Positions 54,683 through 63,227 of a DNA stretch of 64,000 nt are shown piece after piece; the stretch's first letter is position 1; every line of letters starts with the position of its first letter. The notes under the pieces were generated by a model, which worked only from the letters and a program-made list of their open reading frames with translations, made no database searches and had not been told where the DNA came from. The DNA lies in contig NZ_CANLZV010000004.1 of assembly GCF_947495665.1 (NCBI RefSeq), positions 62,001 through 126,000 of the forward strand. The letters run 5' to 3'. A program made the position numbers and the translations under genes. This DNA is from an uncultured Sunxiuqinia sp. GTDB taxonomy: Bacteria; Bacteroidota; Bacteroidia; Bacteroidales; Prolixibacteraceae.

Positions 54683-55660
54683 TCAACAAACCTGGTCTTT
54701 TATAATCTTGCTTATGATGTCTTTCAGTTGCATTCCCATGGCTTCAATCTGCTGAGGAATAAAACTTGTTGCGGTCATTCCCGGTGTGGTATTTACTTCC
54801 AGGAAATAAAAAACACCATCCTTCAGGATATAATCGATCCGGACAATTCCCTTGCAATTGCAAAGGTCGTAAATACGCGATGAAAGCTGCTGACAGGTTT
54901 CAGTCAGCGATTCGGAAATACGAGCAGGTGTAATTTCAAGCGTTGCGCCTTTGGTGTATTTCGCCTCAAAATCGAAGAACTCATTCTTGGGGATCACTTC
55001 GGTTACCGGAAACAAAAACGACTCATTCTTCAGCTTCACAAGTCCACTGGTAATTTCAAGTCCTTCAATAAACTCTTCAACCAAGGCTTCGTTGCTTTCT
55101 TTCCAAGCGGCTTCAATAGCTACTTTCAGGTCAGACTTCGTCTTCACCTTGGTTATTCCAAAACTGGAACCACCGGCATTGGGTTTTACAAAAACAGGCA
55201 AACCCAGCTCTTCAACCAAGACATCCTCGTCAATCACATCCCCTTTGGTTAGGCGAACGGATTTGGCCATAGCCAGATCGAAATTGCGTAAATAGTTGCT
55301 GCAGTAATACTTATTGAAGGTAAGCGCTGATGATTGCACGCCGCAAGTGGAATAGGGAATTTTCAACAAATCGAAGTAGCCCTGCAAAATACCATCCTCA
55401 CCCGGTGTGCCATGAATGGTGATGTAAGCATAATCGAACCGGATGTGCTCATTTTGGTAGTGAACTGAAAAATCCTGCTTGTTGATGTCCGCCACCGGCT
55501 CCCCATCAACCACCAATTTCCAGTCGGCTCCTTTCATTTCCACAGCCCAAGGCTGAAACAATTCCGGATCAATCGACTGAAAGACATTTTTGCTGCTATT
55601 CACCGATACCACATATTCGGAGGAATCGCCTCCGTACACCACTGCAATATTCTTTTTCAT
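54683..55660 (-). CDS. ddl: D-alanine--D-alanine ligase
   Basis: 325 residues, ATP-grasp enzyme. N-terminal VVYGGDSSEYVVSVNS, then IHGTPGEDGILQGYFDLLKIPYSTCG; central LPVFVKPNAGGSSFGITKVKT (ATP-binding lysine) and EEFIEGLEITSGLVK; C-terminal CKGIVRIDYILKDG and FLEVNTTPGMTATSFIPQQ with metal-binding Glu/Asn. It makes the D-Ala-D-Ala dipeptide used by the MurF encoded at 32.3 kb. The start is 3 bp after the pseudouridine synthase gene, so the two are cotranscribed. Confidence 0.97.
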   Translation of the reverse strand: MKKNIAVVYGGDSSEYVVSVNSSKNVFQSIDPELFQPWAVEMKGADWKLVVDGEPVADINKQDFSVHYQNEHIRFDYAYITIHGTPGEDGILQGYFDLLKIPYSTCGVQSSALTFNKYYCSNYLRNFDLAMAKSVRLTKGDVIDEDVLVEELGLPVFVKPNAGGSSFGITKVKTKSDLKVAIEAAWKESNEALVEEFIEGLEITSGLVKLKNESFLFPVTEVIPKNEFFDFEAKYTKGATLEITPARISESLTETCQQLSSRIYDLCNCKGIVRIDYILKDGVFYFLEVNTTPGMTATSFIPQQIEAMGMQLKDIISKIIKDQVC

Positions 55661-55663
55661 CCG

Positions 55664-56722
55664 TTAATCAATATTTCTGTTAGCAATGTAAGCACGCCAT
55701 TTGTCAATCGCCTGGCTCATGTCTTCCGGCAATTCGGAATCGAAAAGCATTTCCTCGCCTGTTACCGGGTGAATAAACCCGAGTGTTTTGGCATGCAAGG
55801 CCTGGCGAGGCAACACGTTAAAACAGTTGTGTACAAATTGCTTGTATTTGGCAAAAGTGGTTCCCCGTAGTACCTGATTGCCACCATAGGTATCATCGTT
55901 AAAAAGCGGATGCCCCAGGTATTTCATATGTACCCGGATCTGGTGCGTACGGCCGGTTTCCAGCTGGCACTGAACCAGGGTAACATAGCCCAGCTCTTCC
56001 AAAACCTTGTAGTGTGTTACCGCATGTTTGCCATGTTCCCCTTCAGGATACACGGTAAAAACCTGCCGGTCTTTCACACTGCGCCCAATATTTCCTTCAA
56101 TGGTGCCCGTGGGTTCTTTGGGTGTTCCCCAAACCAACGCAACATACTGTCGTTTCGTTGTTTTATCAAAAAACTGTTGAGACAACTTCACTTTGGCCAA
56201 TTCGGTTTTAGCGACCACCATTAAGCCCGAAGTATTTTTATCAATGCGGTGTACCAGTCCGGGACGCGGATCTGTTGTTTTGAAAAGCGGCAGGTCCTGG
56301 TAATAATAGGCCAGGGCATTAACCAATGTTCCGCTGTAATTCCCGTGTCCGGGATGAACCACCAAACCAGGCTGCTTATTGACCACCAGCAACTGGTCGT
56401 CTTCGTACACAATATCTAAAGGAATATGTTCCGGTATAATCTTCAACTCACGCCGGGGAAAATCCATTACAATGGCCACTTCATCCCCAGGCTTAACTTT
56501 ATAATTTGACTTGACAGCCTGTCCGTTAACCAGAATATTACCGGCTTCGGCCGCCGCTTGAATCCGGCTTCGCGAAGCATTGTCGATCCGGTTTACCAGA
56601 AATTTATCCACCCGAAGCAATTTCTGCCCGGCATCTACCATCAGCTTATAGTGCTCATACAAAGCACCTTCTTCCGACTCATCCAGCTCTTCACTGAAGT
56701 CTGTATTTTTATCTTCAACCAT
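55664..56722 (-). CDS. RluD-family 23S rRNA pseudouridine synthase
   Basis: 352 residues. An S4 RNA-binding domain (about 35-95; LRVDKFLVNRIDNASRSRIQAAAEAGNI) is followed by the catalytic domain with GLVHRIDKNTSGLMVVAK (catalytic Asp about 158), QYVALVWGTP, ETGRTHQIRVHMKYLGHPLFND and RQALHAKTLGF. RluD types modify U1911/1915/1917 of helix 69; the exact target here is inferred. It is encoded between the PASTA protein and ddl with 2-3 bp gaps. Confidence 0.93.
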   Translation of the reverse strand: MVEDKNTDFSEELDESEEGALYEHYKLMVDAGQKLLRVDKFLVNRIDNASRSRIQAAAEAGNILVNGQAVKSNYKVKPGDEVAIVMDFPRRELKIIPEHIPLDIVYEDDQLLVVNKQPGLVVHPGHGNYSGTLVNALAYYYQDLPLFKTTDPRPGLVHRIDKNTSGLMVVAKTELAKVKLSQQFFDKTTKRQYVALVWGTPKEPTGTIEGNIGRSVKDRQVFTVYPEGEHGKHAVTHYKVLEELGYVTLVQCQLETGRTHQIRVHMKYLGHPLFNDDTYGGNQVLRGTTFAKYKQFVHNCFNVLPRQALHAKTLGFIHPVTGEEMLFDSELPEDMSQAIDKWRAYIANRNID

Positions 56723-56724
56723 CC

Positions 56725-57531
56725 TTAAAATTCCTCTTCTTCTTCCAACTTTAGTTTCTCCTCATCCACGGTCAACCAGATATCGATTGACGCTCCCTGC
56801 TCAATTTTTGCGCCCGGGGCCGGGGCCGGACGTTGCTGCCACACACGTGCGCTGGCACTATCTTCAGCCGTTTCAAAAGAGTCATCATAAATAATTGCTC
56901 CCAAATTCAGGAACGACACTGCAGTCAACTCAGTGGCTTGATCCAGCCGAACACCTAATAAATCCGGAACTTCAGTAGCTTCACCAAAGCGACTTTGCCC
57001 CACCGTTAAATCAATATTAGCCCCCTTGTTGACCAAGGTTCCTTGTTTCACCGGTTTCCCTTGAAGTTTCTGTTCCAACACCAGGTTTGGAAACTCGCTA
57101 GGCACATAATCCACATTCCCAACATTCAAGCCGAAACTCATCATCAGGTTCATGGCCTGACGATACGAAATATCGGTCAGTTTGGGCATAGCAACCTGCT
57201 CCGGTTTAGACGCGCAAATGGTCAAAAAAATAGTACGTCCACGCTTCACCATGGCTCCGGCTGCAGGCACTTGGTCAATGACTGCTCCAGGCGCTGCATC
57301 TTTAATGTACAAGGAATCCACGACATCAAAAAGCAACTCATCCTCCACCACTTTCATTTTCACTTGCTCAAGCTGCATGCCCGAAAAATCGGGTACGGCA
57401 TAAGCTTCACCATGGTTGGTATAAATTCGCAATCCGAATATGGTGATCAACAACAGCATCACCGTAATAACAATTGCCAGTAAGACACTTATCCAGAAAC
57501 TCTTACTTGCCAGGTACGCCTTAAAACTCAT
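56725..57531 (-). CDS. PASTA-domain membrane protein
   Basis: 268 residues. A short cytoplasmic N-terminus, one membrane span (about 12-36) and three PASTA repeats (about 42-110, 113-180, 187-255) with the typical VPDFSGMQLEQVKMKV, MPKLTDISYRQAMNLM and VPDLLGVRLDQATEL starts. The C-terminus is acidic (KLKLEEEEEF). There is no kinase or transpeptidase domain. PASTA repeats bind muropeptides or act as spacers, so the protein probably monitors or scaffolds peptidoglycan. It is first in the operon with the rluD-like gene and ddl, an arrangement common in Bacteroidota. Confidence 0.92.
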   Translation of the reverse strand: MSFKAYLASKSFWISVLLAIVITVMLLLITIFGLRIYTNHGEAYAVPDFSGMQLEQVKMKVVEDELLFDVVDSLYIKDAAPGAVIDQVPAAGAMVKRGRTIFLTICASKPEQVAMPKLTDISYRQAMNLMMSFGLNVGNVDYVPSEFPNLVLEQKLQGKPVKQGTLVNKGANIDLTVGQSRFGEATEVPDLLGVRLDQATELTAVSFLNLGAIIYDDSFETAEDSASARVWQQRPAPAPGAKIEQGASIDIWLTVDEEKLKLEEEEEF

Positions 57532-57741
57532 AGGGTAAGCATTTAATCTTCTTATGAAACAAAAATAGCTTAAAAATTAGTATGTGGAAATGCGATTAAA
57601 ATTTAATCCGAATATCTGGCACAATGGGTTATCAGCTTAACGTTTTGGTCAACTCATACCCGCTCGGAGGATAGTTTCAAGCCTGCCAACCAACTTCGGT
57701 CTCCCGGCATCTTTCGGCTGACCTATTCAACATGGCCCAAC

Positions 57742-57774
57742 AAAAAAAGGCAAAGAATAGTTATTCTTCACCTT
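57742..57774 (-). terminator. Rho-independent terminator after rpmH
   Basis: On the minus strand AAGGTGAAGAATA and TATTCTTTGCCTT pair (13 bp, two G-T pairs, minimal loop), followed by TTTTTG. It lies about 30 bases beyond the rpmH stop. Confidence 0.8.
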
Positions 57775-57801
57775 TCAATGTATTTAAGTTTTTTCAGTGT
57801 C

Positions 57802-57960
57802 TTAACGCTTATGACGTGGTTCGTCAGAAACAGTCAATTTCTTTCTTCCTTTCGCACGACGCAATTTCAAAACTTTGCGACCGCCGACAGAAGCCATTTT
57901 CGCACGAAATCCATGTTTATTTCTGCGCTTTCTGTTAGATGGTTGAAATGTCCTTTTCAT
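57802..57960 (-). CDS. rpmH: 50S ribosomal protein L34
   Basis: 52 residues, very basic. It begins [18 protein letters not shown], continues [20 protein letters not shown] and ends DEPRHKR: the complete L34 signature. It is a structural protein of the large ribosomal subunit. It has an almost ideal promoter upstream and a terminator downstream, forming its own transcription unit. L34 is usually next to rnpA near the origin in other phyla; here its neighbours are rsmG and the PASTA gene. Confidence 0.98.
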   Translation of the reverse strand: MKRTFQPSNRKRRNKHGFRAKMASVGGRKVLKLRRAKGRKKLTVSDEPRHKR

Positions 57961-58006
57961 TTGTCAATATTTTTATGTGTGATGTACTCTCGCTTATTTT
58001 GGACTG

Positions 58007-58037
58007 CAAAAATAATTCTTTTTTGATTCCTTCCAAA
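58007..58037 (-). promoter_or_regulatory. Consensus Bacteroidota promoter of rpmH
   Basis: On the minus strand TTTG (58037-58034), a 19-base spacer and TATTTTTG (58014-58007) match the -33/-7 consensus (TTTG, 19-21, TAnnTTTG) exactly. The leader to the rpmH ATG is about 40 bases. Confidence 0.85.
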
Positions 58038-58190
58038 ATATTGTCAGGAATTTTCACGGGTTTTCATACGAATTCTTCATCCGGCTCGGGTTCCAGCAAC
58101 ATTTTTATAGTCAGTCAGTCCAATCCTTCGCTGGCAGCAATTCCTGCGTTACAGCCAAGGTCATGCCACAGCCAGCGGTATTGCATGAAA

Positions 58191-58811
58191 TTAGAGTCGT
58201 AAATGAATCAGCTTTTTCGTTTCAAAAAACTCCTCCTCAAATTGGTCACTCAAAGGGTAAACCGATACCTTTTTCCTGAAGGCTTCCAGCTCATCGTCAA
58301 AATCGCCACCCTTCAGGTATAAAATACCATTCGCTAATGAATTATGCTGAACCTTACTGATTTTCTTGCGCACCAGCGAAACAAATTTTGGGAAAGCAGT
58401 GACCGCCCGGCTGACAACAAAGTCAAATTGCCCGGGCACTTTTTCTGCCCGGTTCTGCTCCGCCCGAACATTGGTTAAGCCCAGACTCTGGCTCACTCCT
58501 TCAACCACTTTAATCTTCTTGGCAATGGAATCGACCAGAAAAAAATTGGTTTCAGGAAAAAGAATCGCTAATGGAATGCCCGGGAAACCACCTCCCGTTC
58601 CAACATCCATGATGGAGGTTCCCGGTTCAAACCGGATGTATTTGGCAATGGCCAACGAATGCAGTACATGGCGCTCATACAAATGATCGATGTCCTTGCG
58701 GGAAACGACATTAATTTTTTCGTTCCACTCGCTGTACAATGCTCCCAATTGTGACAATTGCTCCTGTTGCTGACTTGTTAAATCCGGAAAATATTTCGTG
58801 ATGATTTCCAT
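58191..58811 (-). CDS. rsmG: 16S rRNA (guanine527-N7)-methyltransferase
   Basis: 206 residues from the ATG at 58811 (an in-frame TTG upstream at 58865 is rejected). The SAM-binding motif is IMDVGTGGGFPGIPLAILFP. The N-terminal LYSEWNEKINVVSRKD and YERHVLHSLAIAKY are GidB/RsmG signatures, and VVSRAVTAFPKFV corresponds to the catalytic-domain region. It methylates G527 in the 530 loop of 16S rRNA. It lies divergently organised with nothing; its 3' end faces the rpmH promoter on the same strand. Confidence 0.96.
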   Translation of the reverse strand: MEIITKYFPDLTSQQQEQLSQLGALYSEWNEKINVVSRKDIDHLYERHVLHSLAIAKYIRFEPGTSIMDVGTGGGFPGIPLAILFPETNFFLVDSIAKKIKVVEGVSQSLGLTNVRAEQNRAEKVPGQFDFVVSRAVTAFPKFVSLVRKKISKVQHNSLANGILYLKGGDFDDELEAFRKKVSVYPLSDQFEEEFFETKKLIHLRL

Positions 58812-58906
58812 AGAATATGCGTATAATAAAATTACAAAACCGCTGACCCTTGAAGATGTCTTCAATTTAGCCTCGAAACAAAATAAACAAGCTGCAAGCT
58901 ACGAAC

Positions 58907-59518
58907 TTACTCTTCCTGATCATCAATCTCGGTAGATTCAATCATTTTAAAAAGCATTTCCCGTGCTCTGAACAACTGAGCTTTTACTGTTCCGAGCGGC
59001 AAATTTAGCTCTTTTGCAATTTCCTCATACGAATATTCACGAAAATAACGAAGTTCCACCAAGGTGCGGTAGCGCGGTTTTAGTTTATGAACGATGCGAC
59101 GTAGTAAAATGGCCTTTTGAATACGAATCAGTTTTTCCTCCGGGTTCGGGTCTTTCGATTTGAGTCGAACCGACTGCTCATTTTCATTGCTTTCCGGATT
59201 GCTTTCAATCGAAACGTGCACGCCCTTCTTCTTACGCAAGAAATCGATGCAATTGTTTGAGGCAATCTTAAACAGCCAGGTACTAAAGGCGTAGCTAGGT
59301 GAATACTGATGCAGATTTTTAAATGCTTTACCAAAAGCTTCGATGGTCAGGTCTTCGGCATCGTTCTTATTATTGACCATTTTCAGGAGCATAAAATAAA
59401 TGGCATCCTTATACTTACTCAACAGCTTTGCAAACGCTTTTTCATCTCCTTCCAAGGCGGACTCGACTAGCGCGTAATCCTGTTGGGCCTTATCGGACAA
59501 ATTAGGATTTAATTCCAT
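58907..59518 (-). CDS. RNA polymerase sigma factor, ECF type
   Basis: 203 residues. Region 2 (about 15-95) has FAKLLSKYKDAIYFMLLKMV, AEDLTIEAFGKAFKNLHQY and FSTWLFKIASNNCIDFLRKKK. Region 4 (about 140-195) has KPRYRTLVELRYFREYSYEEIAKEL and GTVKAQLFRAREML. There is a linker rich in Asn/Glu/Ser. No anti-sigma gene is next to it, which agrees with the broadly conserved, possibly housekeeping-like ECF sigma of this phylum. Its start overlaps the end of the glycosyltransferase gene by 10 bp, so they are translationally coupled. Confidence 0.93.
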   Translation of the reverse strand: MELNPNLSDKAQQDYALVESALEGDEKAFAKLLSKYKDAIYFMLLKMVNNKNDAEDLTIEAFGKAFKNLHQYSPSYAFSTWLFKIASNNCIDFLRKKKGVHVSIESNPESNENEQSVRLKSKDPNPEEKLIRIQKAILLRRIVHKLKPRYRTLVELRYFREYSYEEIAKELNLPLGTVKAQLFRAREMLFKMIESTEIDDQEE

Positions 59519-60636
59519 TTATTTCGTTTATGATGGATGTAAATTTTTATACCATGCAACAAACTAATTATCGGCCTGATATAAACGTACACAAACGAAG
59601 ATAAAAAGATTTTATCTTCCTTCAAACGGGCTGACATAGTTTTGACAATAAAAAGTTGTAAAAAAAGGACAAAAAAGGCTGGAATTACAAAAAACGGCCA
59701 ATTCTGAGGCTCCACAACTAACAGCCAGGTCCCTAGTCCGACAAACAGTAACTTAAAGACATCGGCCAGCCCATGAAGCAACCGGGCTCCAAATCGCAAC
59801 TGCCGGTTCAGACAAATTTTCTTTTTTATTAAAGCTGAAAAATCGCTCGATTCCGTCTCGGTATTTTCCCGTACACAGGTTTCAGTATCCACAGAAACCT
59901 TTACCTTCTTCTTGACCGCAGCATTCAAAACCAATTCCAGGTTAGCAAAATGGTCGTTCATCTTCCCTTTAAAGCCAGATTGGTTAAAATAAATGGCCCG
60001 TTGAAAAAGCACGTTACTATCCTGATAAATAACAGGCAAACCTCCCAATGAATAGGCAGCCGAGCTTAAGAAAGCAGAAAAACGCTCCAATCGACACAGT
60101 TTATTCCACACATTTCGTTGTGCCAAAACATTGGTGTAATTAATCAGCAAGCTTGAATCGCCCACCTGTTCATTCGCCTTTTTCAGAAACTGCCGATTAA
60201 TCTGATGACTGTCGGGCCTTACAAACAATACCAACTCCGAGTTGGAGGCTTTCATCGCCAGATTGATGGAAAGCTTTTCAGAGAAATTGGTTTCCTGACA
60301 AATAGAGGTGAATTTTAACCGGGGAAATTTTTTGGCCAGCTGAGCGACCTTCTGAATGGTGCAATCTTCGGAGAAATCATCCACCACAATCACATCATAG
60401 TTCGAATAATCCTGCTCCAGCAACTGCGTCAGCACCGCTTCAATGCGCTCTTCTTCGTTACGTACCGCCAGGCAAACACTCACCGACCGCTCTGCCTGTT
60501 GCGGTGATGTTTTTTTTATCAACAACAAACGGAGATAGAAAAACAATAGAAAGAACAACTCAACCACCACAGCTCCAAAGAAAATGGCCGGGGCAATCCA
60601 TTCCAACGTTGTTCGGTTAAAGAAGTCGCAGTTCAT
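59509..60636 (-). CDS. Membrane-anchored family 2 glycosyltransferase
   Basis: 375 residues. Span near 13-38, then a GT-A domain with SVSVCLAVRNEEERIEAVLTQL, YDVIVVDDFSEDCT (nucleotide-binding Asp pair), KASNSELVLFVRPDSHQ in place of the usual DxD region, and QLRFGARL at the position of the QxxRW-like motif. Two or three C-terminal spans lie near 290-350. It probably transfers a sugar to a lipid or polysaccharide at the inner membrane. Donor and acceptor are unknown, and the altered DxD (RPDS) makes activity less certain. Confidence 0.82.
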   Translation of the reverse strand: MNCDFFNRTTLEWIAPAIFFGAVVVELFFLLFFYLRLLLIKKTSPQQAERSVSVCLAVRNEEERIEAVLTQLLEQDYSNYDVIVVDDFSEDCTIQKVAQLAKKFPRLKFTSICQETNFSEKLSINLAMKASNSELVLFVRPDSHQINRQFLKKANEQVGDSSLLINYTNVLAQRNVWNKLCRLERFSAFLSSAAYSLGGLPVIYQDSNVLFQRAIYFNQSGFKGKMNDHFANLELVLNAAVKKKVKVSVDTETCVRENTETESSDFSALIKKKICLNRQLRFGARLLHGLADVFKLLFVGLGTWLLVVEPQNWPFFVIPAFFVLFLQLFIVKTMSARLKEDKIFLSSFVYVYIRPIISLLHGIKIYIHHKRNKWN

Positions 60637-60652
60637 GTTCAGATTTTACTCG

Positions 60653-60660
60653 CAAATTTA
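60653..60660 (-). promoter_or_regulatory. -7 box before the glycosyltransferase/sigma operon
   Basis: TAAATTTG on the minus strand, an exact TAnnTTTG, about 17 bases before the ATG at 60636. No clean TTTG at the usual distance. Confidence 0.4.
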
Positions 60661-60722
60661 ACAATCAAACACATTTAATTCCGTTTTTTTAAATTAAAAT
60701 AATGACCAGCCAGAAGCGTGGC

Positions 60723-60755
60723 TTTCTGGTGGTTTAACTTTTATGCCTATCTTTG
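60723..60755 (+). promoter_or_regulatory. Promoter of tgt operon
   Basis: TTTC (60723-60726), a 21-base spacer and TATCTTTG (60748-60755): one mismatch to the Bacteroidota consensus. The leader is only about 15 bases. Confidence 0.6.
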
Positions 60756-60774
60756 AGCACTCAAAAATTAATGC

Positions 60775-61905
60775 ATGGACTTTACGCTTCAACATCAAGC
60801 AGTTAACAGCCAAGCCCGGGCTGGAAGATTGGAAACAGACCACGGGGCAATTGAAACACCTATTTTCATGCCGGTTGGAACAGCCGGATCAGTCAAAGGA
60901 ATTCATGTTAAAGAATTAAAAGACGATATTCAAGCACAAATCATTCTTGGAAACACCTACCATTTGTATCTGCGCCCCGGAACCGAGATCATTCAAGAGG
61001 CTGGCGGCCTGCATAAATTTAACGGATGGGATGGCCCCATTCTGACCGACAGTGGCGGTTTTCAGGTTTTTTCACTGGGAGACATCCGCAAGCTAAGCGA
61101 AGAAGGAGCTAAATTTCAGTCTCATATTGACGGATCGCGTCACTTGTTTACGCCCGAAAGCGTCATTGACATTCAACGTCAGATCGGCGCCGACATTATC
61201 ATGGCCTTTGACGAGTGTACGCCAGGGGATGCTGATTACGATTACGCCAAAAAATCGCTGGGACTAACCCAACGCTGGCTTGAGCGTTGTGTCAACCAAA
61301 TGGAAAAAACCAGCCCGCTTTACGGGCACCAGCAATCCCTTTTCCCCATCGTTCAGGGGGCCGTTTATCCGGATCTTCGGGAAGCGGCTGCCAAACACGT
61401 CAGCTCCATCCCCAGTGATGGTTATGCCATTGGCGGATTGTCGGTAGGCGAATCCGAGGAAGACATGTACGCCATGATTGATGTGGTTAATCCGATTCTG
61501 CCCAAAGAAAAGCCCCGCTACCTGATGGGCGTTGGAACCCCCATCAACATTCTGGAAGCCATTGATCGTGGCGTGGACATGTTTGATTGTGTAATGCCTA
61601 CCCGCAACGGGCGAAACGGTATGCTGTTCACGAAAAACGGCATTATCAACATTAAGAACCGGAAATGGGCCAACGATTTCTCTCCGGTTGACCCCGATGG
61701 CACTTCTTTTGTGGACCAGCACTATTCGAAGGCTTTTTTACGTCACCTTATTGTTTCTAATGAAATGCTGGGTGCACAAATTGCCAGCCAGCATAACCTG
61801 GCCTTTTACTTGTGGCTGGTTAAGGAAGCCCGCCAGCAAATTCTGGCAAACACCTTCAAAGAGTGGAAAGAAGAGCTGGTTCAAAAACTTGGCAGGCGAT
61901 TATAA
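60775..61905 (+). CDS. tgt: tRNA-guanine transglycosylase lacking zinc cysteines
   Basis: 376 residues, full length. Catalytic and substrate motifs are intact: TPIFMPVGTAGSVKG, LILTDSGGFQVFSLG-type (here ILTDSGGFQVFSLG) with the general acid/base Asp, MAFDECTPGDADY, GGLSVGESEEDMYAM and the nucleophile region FDCVMPTRNGRNGMLFT. The enzyme exchanges guanine-34 for preQ1 in GUN tRNAs on the way to queuosine. The C-terminal zinc site of E. coli/Zymomonas Tgt, C-x-C-x-x-C, is here DGTSFVDQHYSKAFLRHL, so all three Cys positions read Gly, Ser and Asp; the His in ASQHNL remains. It is followed after 32 bp by an LptF/G-like gene. Confidence 0.95.
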   Translation: MDFTLQHQAVNSQARAGRLETDHGAIETPIFMPVGTAGSVKGIHVKELKDDIQAQIILGNTYHLYLRPGTEIIQEAGGLHKFNGWDGPILTDSGGFQVFSLGDIRKLSEEGAKFQSHIDGSRHLFTPESVIDIQRQIGADIIMAFDECTPGDADYDYAKKSLGLTQRWLERCVNQMEKTSPLYGHQQSLFPIVQGAVYPDLREAAAKHVSSIPSDGYAIGGLSVGESEEDMYAMIDVVNPILPKEKPRYLMGVGTPINILEAIDRGVDMFDCVMPTRNGRNGMLFTKNGIINIKNRKWANDFSPVDPDGTSFVDQHYSKAFLRHLIVSNEMLGAQIASQHNLAFYLWLVKEARQQILANTFKEWKEELVQKLGRRL

Positions 61906-61937
61906 ATTTTTCAGCATAAAGAAAACTAGTGGGCCCT

Positions 61938-63026
61938 ATGAAAATACCCAGACTGCAAACCATTGACATTTACATCATAAAGAAGTTTCTCGGAACATTC
62001 TTTTACTCCATTGCACTAATCATCAGCATTGCCATGGTGTTTGACGTCTCGGAAAACCTGGACGAATTTATTTCGAAAGACGCGCCTATCAACGTCATTA
62101 TTTTTGACTATTACCTGAATTTCGTTCCCTTCTACGCCAACTTATTCAGCGCGCTGTTTACATTCATTGCCGTCATCTTCTTTACCTCGAAGATGGCCTA
62201 CAACTCGGAGATCATTGCTATTTTGAGTAGCGGCGTTTCTTATGCCCGGCTCATGCGTCCGTACATGGTTTCGGCCTTTATGATTGCACTTTTCTCTTAC
62301 ACACTGGGCAACTACATTATTCCGCCGTCGAATAAAAAAAGGATCGAATTCAGAAGCACCTATATCGATTCGCCCCGAAACTACCTGGAAAGAAACATTC
62401 ACCGACAACTCTCTCCGGGCGTTTTTATTTATATGCAAAGCTACAATACCTCCAATGATGTGGGGTATAAGTTTACCATTGAAAAGTTTGAAGAAGGAAA
62501 ATTGAAGTCGAAGCTTGAAGCCGACTACATCAAATGGGACCGGGAAGATAAAAAGTGGACCGTTAATAATTATGTCATTCGCGATATTGACGGCTACACG
62601 GAAACCATCGACACCGGTACCAAGCTGGATACCACTTTAAATATGACACCTGAAGACTACCGGGTCATGAAAAATGTTGTGGAAACCATGATACTGCCTG
62701 ACCTGAATGATGAAATTAAAGACATGAAGCTGCGCGGGGTGAATACCACCGAATTTGAAATTGAAAAACACCGGCGTTTTGCAGGCCCCTTCTCCGCCTT
62801 TATCCTGACGATCATCGGAGCATCGCTGGCTTCGCGAAAAGTAAAAGGAGGACTTGGCCTTCATCTTGGCTTAGGAATTCTGCAAGCCTTCACCTACATC
62901 ATGTTTATGCAAATATCCACCGTTTTTGCACTGTCAGGAGCCGTTTCCCCCTTGATGGGCGCATGGATCCCTAACATCCTTTTCGGTGCACTGGCCGCAT
63001 ACATGTACAAATGGGGAAGCCGCTAA
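61938..63026 (+). CDS. LptF/LptG (YjgP/YjgQ)-family permease
   Basis: 362 residues from the ATG at 61938 (GTG nine bases upstream is an alternative). The N-terminal IDIYIIKKFLGTFFYSIALIISIAMVFDVSENL span, split by the family's typical DLSE/DVSE turn, then spans near 50-72 and 90-118. A periplasmic beta-jellyroll of about 130 residues (ISPRNYLERNIHRQLSPG-type segment) follows, and three C-terminal spans (about 275-355). It is a subunit of the LPS-exporting LptBFG ABC transporter. Only one of the two paralogues is here, so F and G cannot be told apart. Confidence 0.9.
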   Translation: MKIPRLQTIDIYIIKKFLGTFFYSIALIISIAMVFDVSENLDEFISKDAPINVIIFDYYLNFVPFYANLFSALFTFIAVIFFTSKMAYNSEIIAILSSGVSYARLMRPYMVSAFMIALFSYTLGNYIIPPSNKKRIEFRSTYIDSPRNYLERNIHRQLSPGVFIYMQSYNTSNDVGYKFTIEKFEEGKLKSKLEADYIKWDREDKKWTVNNYVIRDIDGYTETIDTGTKLDTTLNMTPEDYRVMKNVVETMILPDLNDEIKDMKLRGVNTTEFEIEKHRRFAGPFSAFILTIIGASLASRKVKGGLGLHLGLGILQAFTYIMFMQISTVFALSGAVSPLMGAWIPNILFGALAAYMYKWGSR

Positions 63027-63133
63027 GCGAACCTTCAAACGATATATCAAATTGTTCAAAACCAAATATTAACTCTCTCGTAAGAGCTAACATCAAATGT
63101 TTTAAAAATGTAGTAATGTGTTTGAAAAAGTTC

Positions 63134-63141
63134 TAATTTTG
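63134..63141 (+). promoter_or_regulatory. -7 box before the carboxylase gene
   Basis: TAATTTTG is an exact TAnnTTTG, about 87 bases upstream of the ATG at 63228. No clear TTTG stands 19-21 bases before it. Confidence 0.4.
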
Positions 63142-63227
63142 ACCCGTTGAAGAACATAAAACTAAACACAAAATCATAACGGTCTCAAACAAAAACGAGA
63201 CATTTTTTTTAATTAAAACTATATGAT

